From positions 1 to 64,000 of the forward strand of contig CAIQWB010000099.1 of assembly GCA_903875465.1 (NCBI GenBank): a DNA stretch of 64,000 nt. The letters run 5' to 3'. Below are positions 63,008 through 64,000 of this stretch, in pieces. Within the stretch, counting starts at the first letter, position 1. Each line of letters begins with the position of its first letter. The translations under genes were made by a program, and so were the position numbers. Below the pieces are notes generated by a model. That model worked only from the letters and a program-made list of their open reading frames with translations. It made no database searches and had not been told where the DNA came from. Origin of the DNA: an uncultured Verrucomicrobia subdivision 3 bacterium (GTDB taxonomy: Bacteria > Verrucomicrobiota > Verrucomicrobiia > Limisphaerales > UBA11358).

Positions 63008-63931
63008 TTGAAAGTTGTGCAAGCCATAAATGAGAAACCAATCCTGACCCGGGTGCGCGTGGAACCCAAGCGCCGCGCTCCCATCGCCCCGCGTGAAACC
63101 GCCTTCGGGCGCCCGCGCGACTTTCTTAATAATCAATTTGTCTACGCTGTCATCTCCTCCCGGGCGCGTGGACTCTCCCTCGGCATCAACGTCAATCCGG
63201 ACAAGCAATGCAATTTTGACTGCGTTTATTGCGAAGTCGACCGCCGCCAGACTCCGCCCACCACCCGTTTGGATGTGGACGCCATGACCGCCGAATTGCG
63301 CCGCACCATCGCCTTTGTGCAAGCGGGGCGCTTGCGCGAACAACCCGCCTTCCGCGCCCTGCCGCCGGAACTCCTCGAATTACGCCATGTGGCCCTCAGC
63401 GGCGACGGAGAGCCCACCCTGGCTCCGAATTTTGCCCAGGTCGTCGAAGCCGCCATCGGCGTCCGTGCCCTCGGGGGGTTTCCCTTCTTCAAAATGGTGC
63501 TCATCACCAACGGCACCGGCCTCGATCAGCCCCAAGTGCAAGCCGGCTTGGAACATTTCACCAATTCCGACGAAATCTGGATCAAACTCGATGGTGGCAC
63601 CCAGGAATTTGTCGATCGCATCAACCGGCCGAAAATCACCCTGGCGAAAACTCTGGCCAACATTCTCTCCCTGGCGCGCCAGCGGCCCATCGTGATCCAA
63701 AGCCTCTTTGCCACCTGCCATGGGGAGGAACCCTCCTATGGCGAAATCCGCCAGTATGCTGAACGCCTCAAAGAATTAAAACAGGCCGGCGCGCAGATTT
63801 CCGTCGTCCAAATCTATTCTGCCACCCGTCCCGTTTCCCAAAACGATTGTAGCCACCTGCCGCTCAAGACCCTCTCCTTCATCGCCCAAACCGTCCGCAA
63901 CGTCTCCGGGCTCAAAGCCGAAGTGTTTTAA
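63008..63931 (+). CDS. radical SAM protein
   Basis: About 307 residues from a TTG at 63008 (GTG 63017 is an alternative); the open frame extends back to 62876, but the extra sequence, including a long T-run, looks non-coding. The cluster motif CX3CX2C is CNFDCVYC, preceded by SLGINVNPDKQ. Later come LSGDGEPTLAP, LITNGTG and KLDGGTQEFVDRINRP, typical of the COG0731/MoaA-like radical SAM group. The substrate is unknown. Its position after hypE could be incidental. Confidence 0.85.
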   Translation: MKVVQAINEKPILTRVRVEPKRRAPIAPRETAFGRPRDFLNNQFVYAVISSRARGLSLGINVNPDKQCNFDCVYCEVDRRQTPPTTRLDVDAMTAELRRTIAFVQAGRLREQPAFRALPPELLELRHVALSGDGEPTLAPNFAQVVEAAIGVRALGGFPFFKMVLITNGTGLDQPQVQAGLEHFTNSDEIWIKLDGGTQEFVDRINRPKITLAKTLANILSLARQRPIVIQSLFATCHGEEPSYGEIRQYAERLKELKQAGAQISVVQIYSATRPVSQNDCSHLPLKTLSFIAQTVRNVSGLKAEVF

Positions 63932-64000
63932 CCCGAATTCGGTGGTGCTAATCCGCGGGGGAGCTCTGAATTCACCTCGTCCTCCCGCATATTGGGCACT

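Overview
The window is high-GC bacterial DNA that looks like a free-living, heterotrophic member of the Verrucomicrobiota (Pedosphaera/Limisphaera-like). This is inference from gene content: a pseudopilin with an H-Xn-DG tail, several GH127-type glycosidases with F5/8-like domains, a giant M56 peptidase/secretin-like fusion under a BlaI repressor, an S10 serine carboxypeptidase and many secreted proteins. No rRNA, tRNA, CRISPR array, transposase or phage gene was seen.

Layout. 1-456: a 13-bp tandem array and two inverted repeats, no gene. 457-7118 (- strand): GH127-like glycosidase, GH29 alpha-L-fucosidase and a lipoprotein fusing a serine-hydrolase/beta-lactamase domain to a NamZ (DUF1343) domain. 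7254-11788: two small proteins, then a - strand housekeeping block tyrA, aroA, cmk, plsC. 11991-18747: S10 peptidase, two small membrane proteins, a pseudopilin, an ECF sigma factor with a membrane partner, YjbQ and a lipoprotein alpha/beta hydrolase. 18741-19139: two 95%-identical tandem copies of a probable small RNA on the - strand. 19217-33766: glutathione peroxidase, a second GH127, the M56/secretin fusion with its BlaI repressor and operators, a ketoglutarate-semialdehyde dehydrogenase, a GH28 polygalacturonase, a GH-A clan (GH51-like) glycosidase and a divergent GntR regulator. Together with the 457-4618 enzymes these point to use of pectic arabinan, rhamnogalacturonan and homogalacturonan.

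34612-43365 is a compact eight-gene lipid operon (desaturase, FAD oxidoreductase, DUF1365, cyclopropane-type methyltransferase, a DUF1475-like protein, DUF2062, DUF1295, second methyltransferase) divergent from a SigK-like ECF sigma factor and an RskA-like anti-sigma factor. The gene content parallels the sigK locus of Mycobacterium tuberculosis, and the divergent intergenic region holds mirror-image candidate promoters. 43428-46357 is a run of small envelope and stress proteins (lipoproteins, CsbD, BON, DUF1269, lmo0937-type). It is followed by signalling genes: CheB, a CheB-CheR-PAS fusion, a histidine kinase, KaiC, two KaiB proteins, a second histidine kinase and a NarL-type regulator, mostly overlapping. 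A 14-bp motif GGGTNNNACCCCAT recurs three times in this stretch.

56739-57764 holds SdpI, YciI (with an in-frame TAG at its expected second codon) and a small membrane protein. 58046-62882 is hypF-hypC-hypD-hypE, the maturation set for the Fe(CN)2CO centre of a [NiFe] hydrogenase whose structural genes and hypA/hypB are outside the window. A radical SAM protein closes the window.
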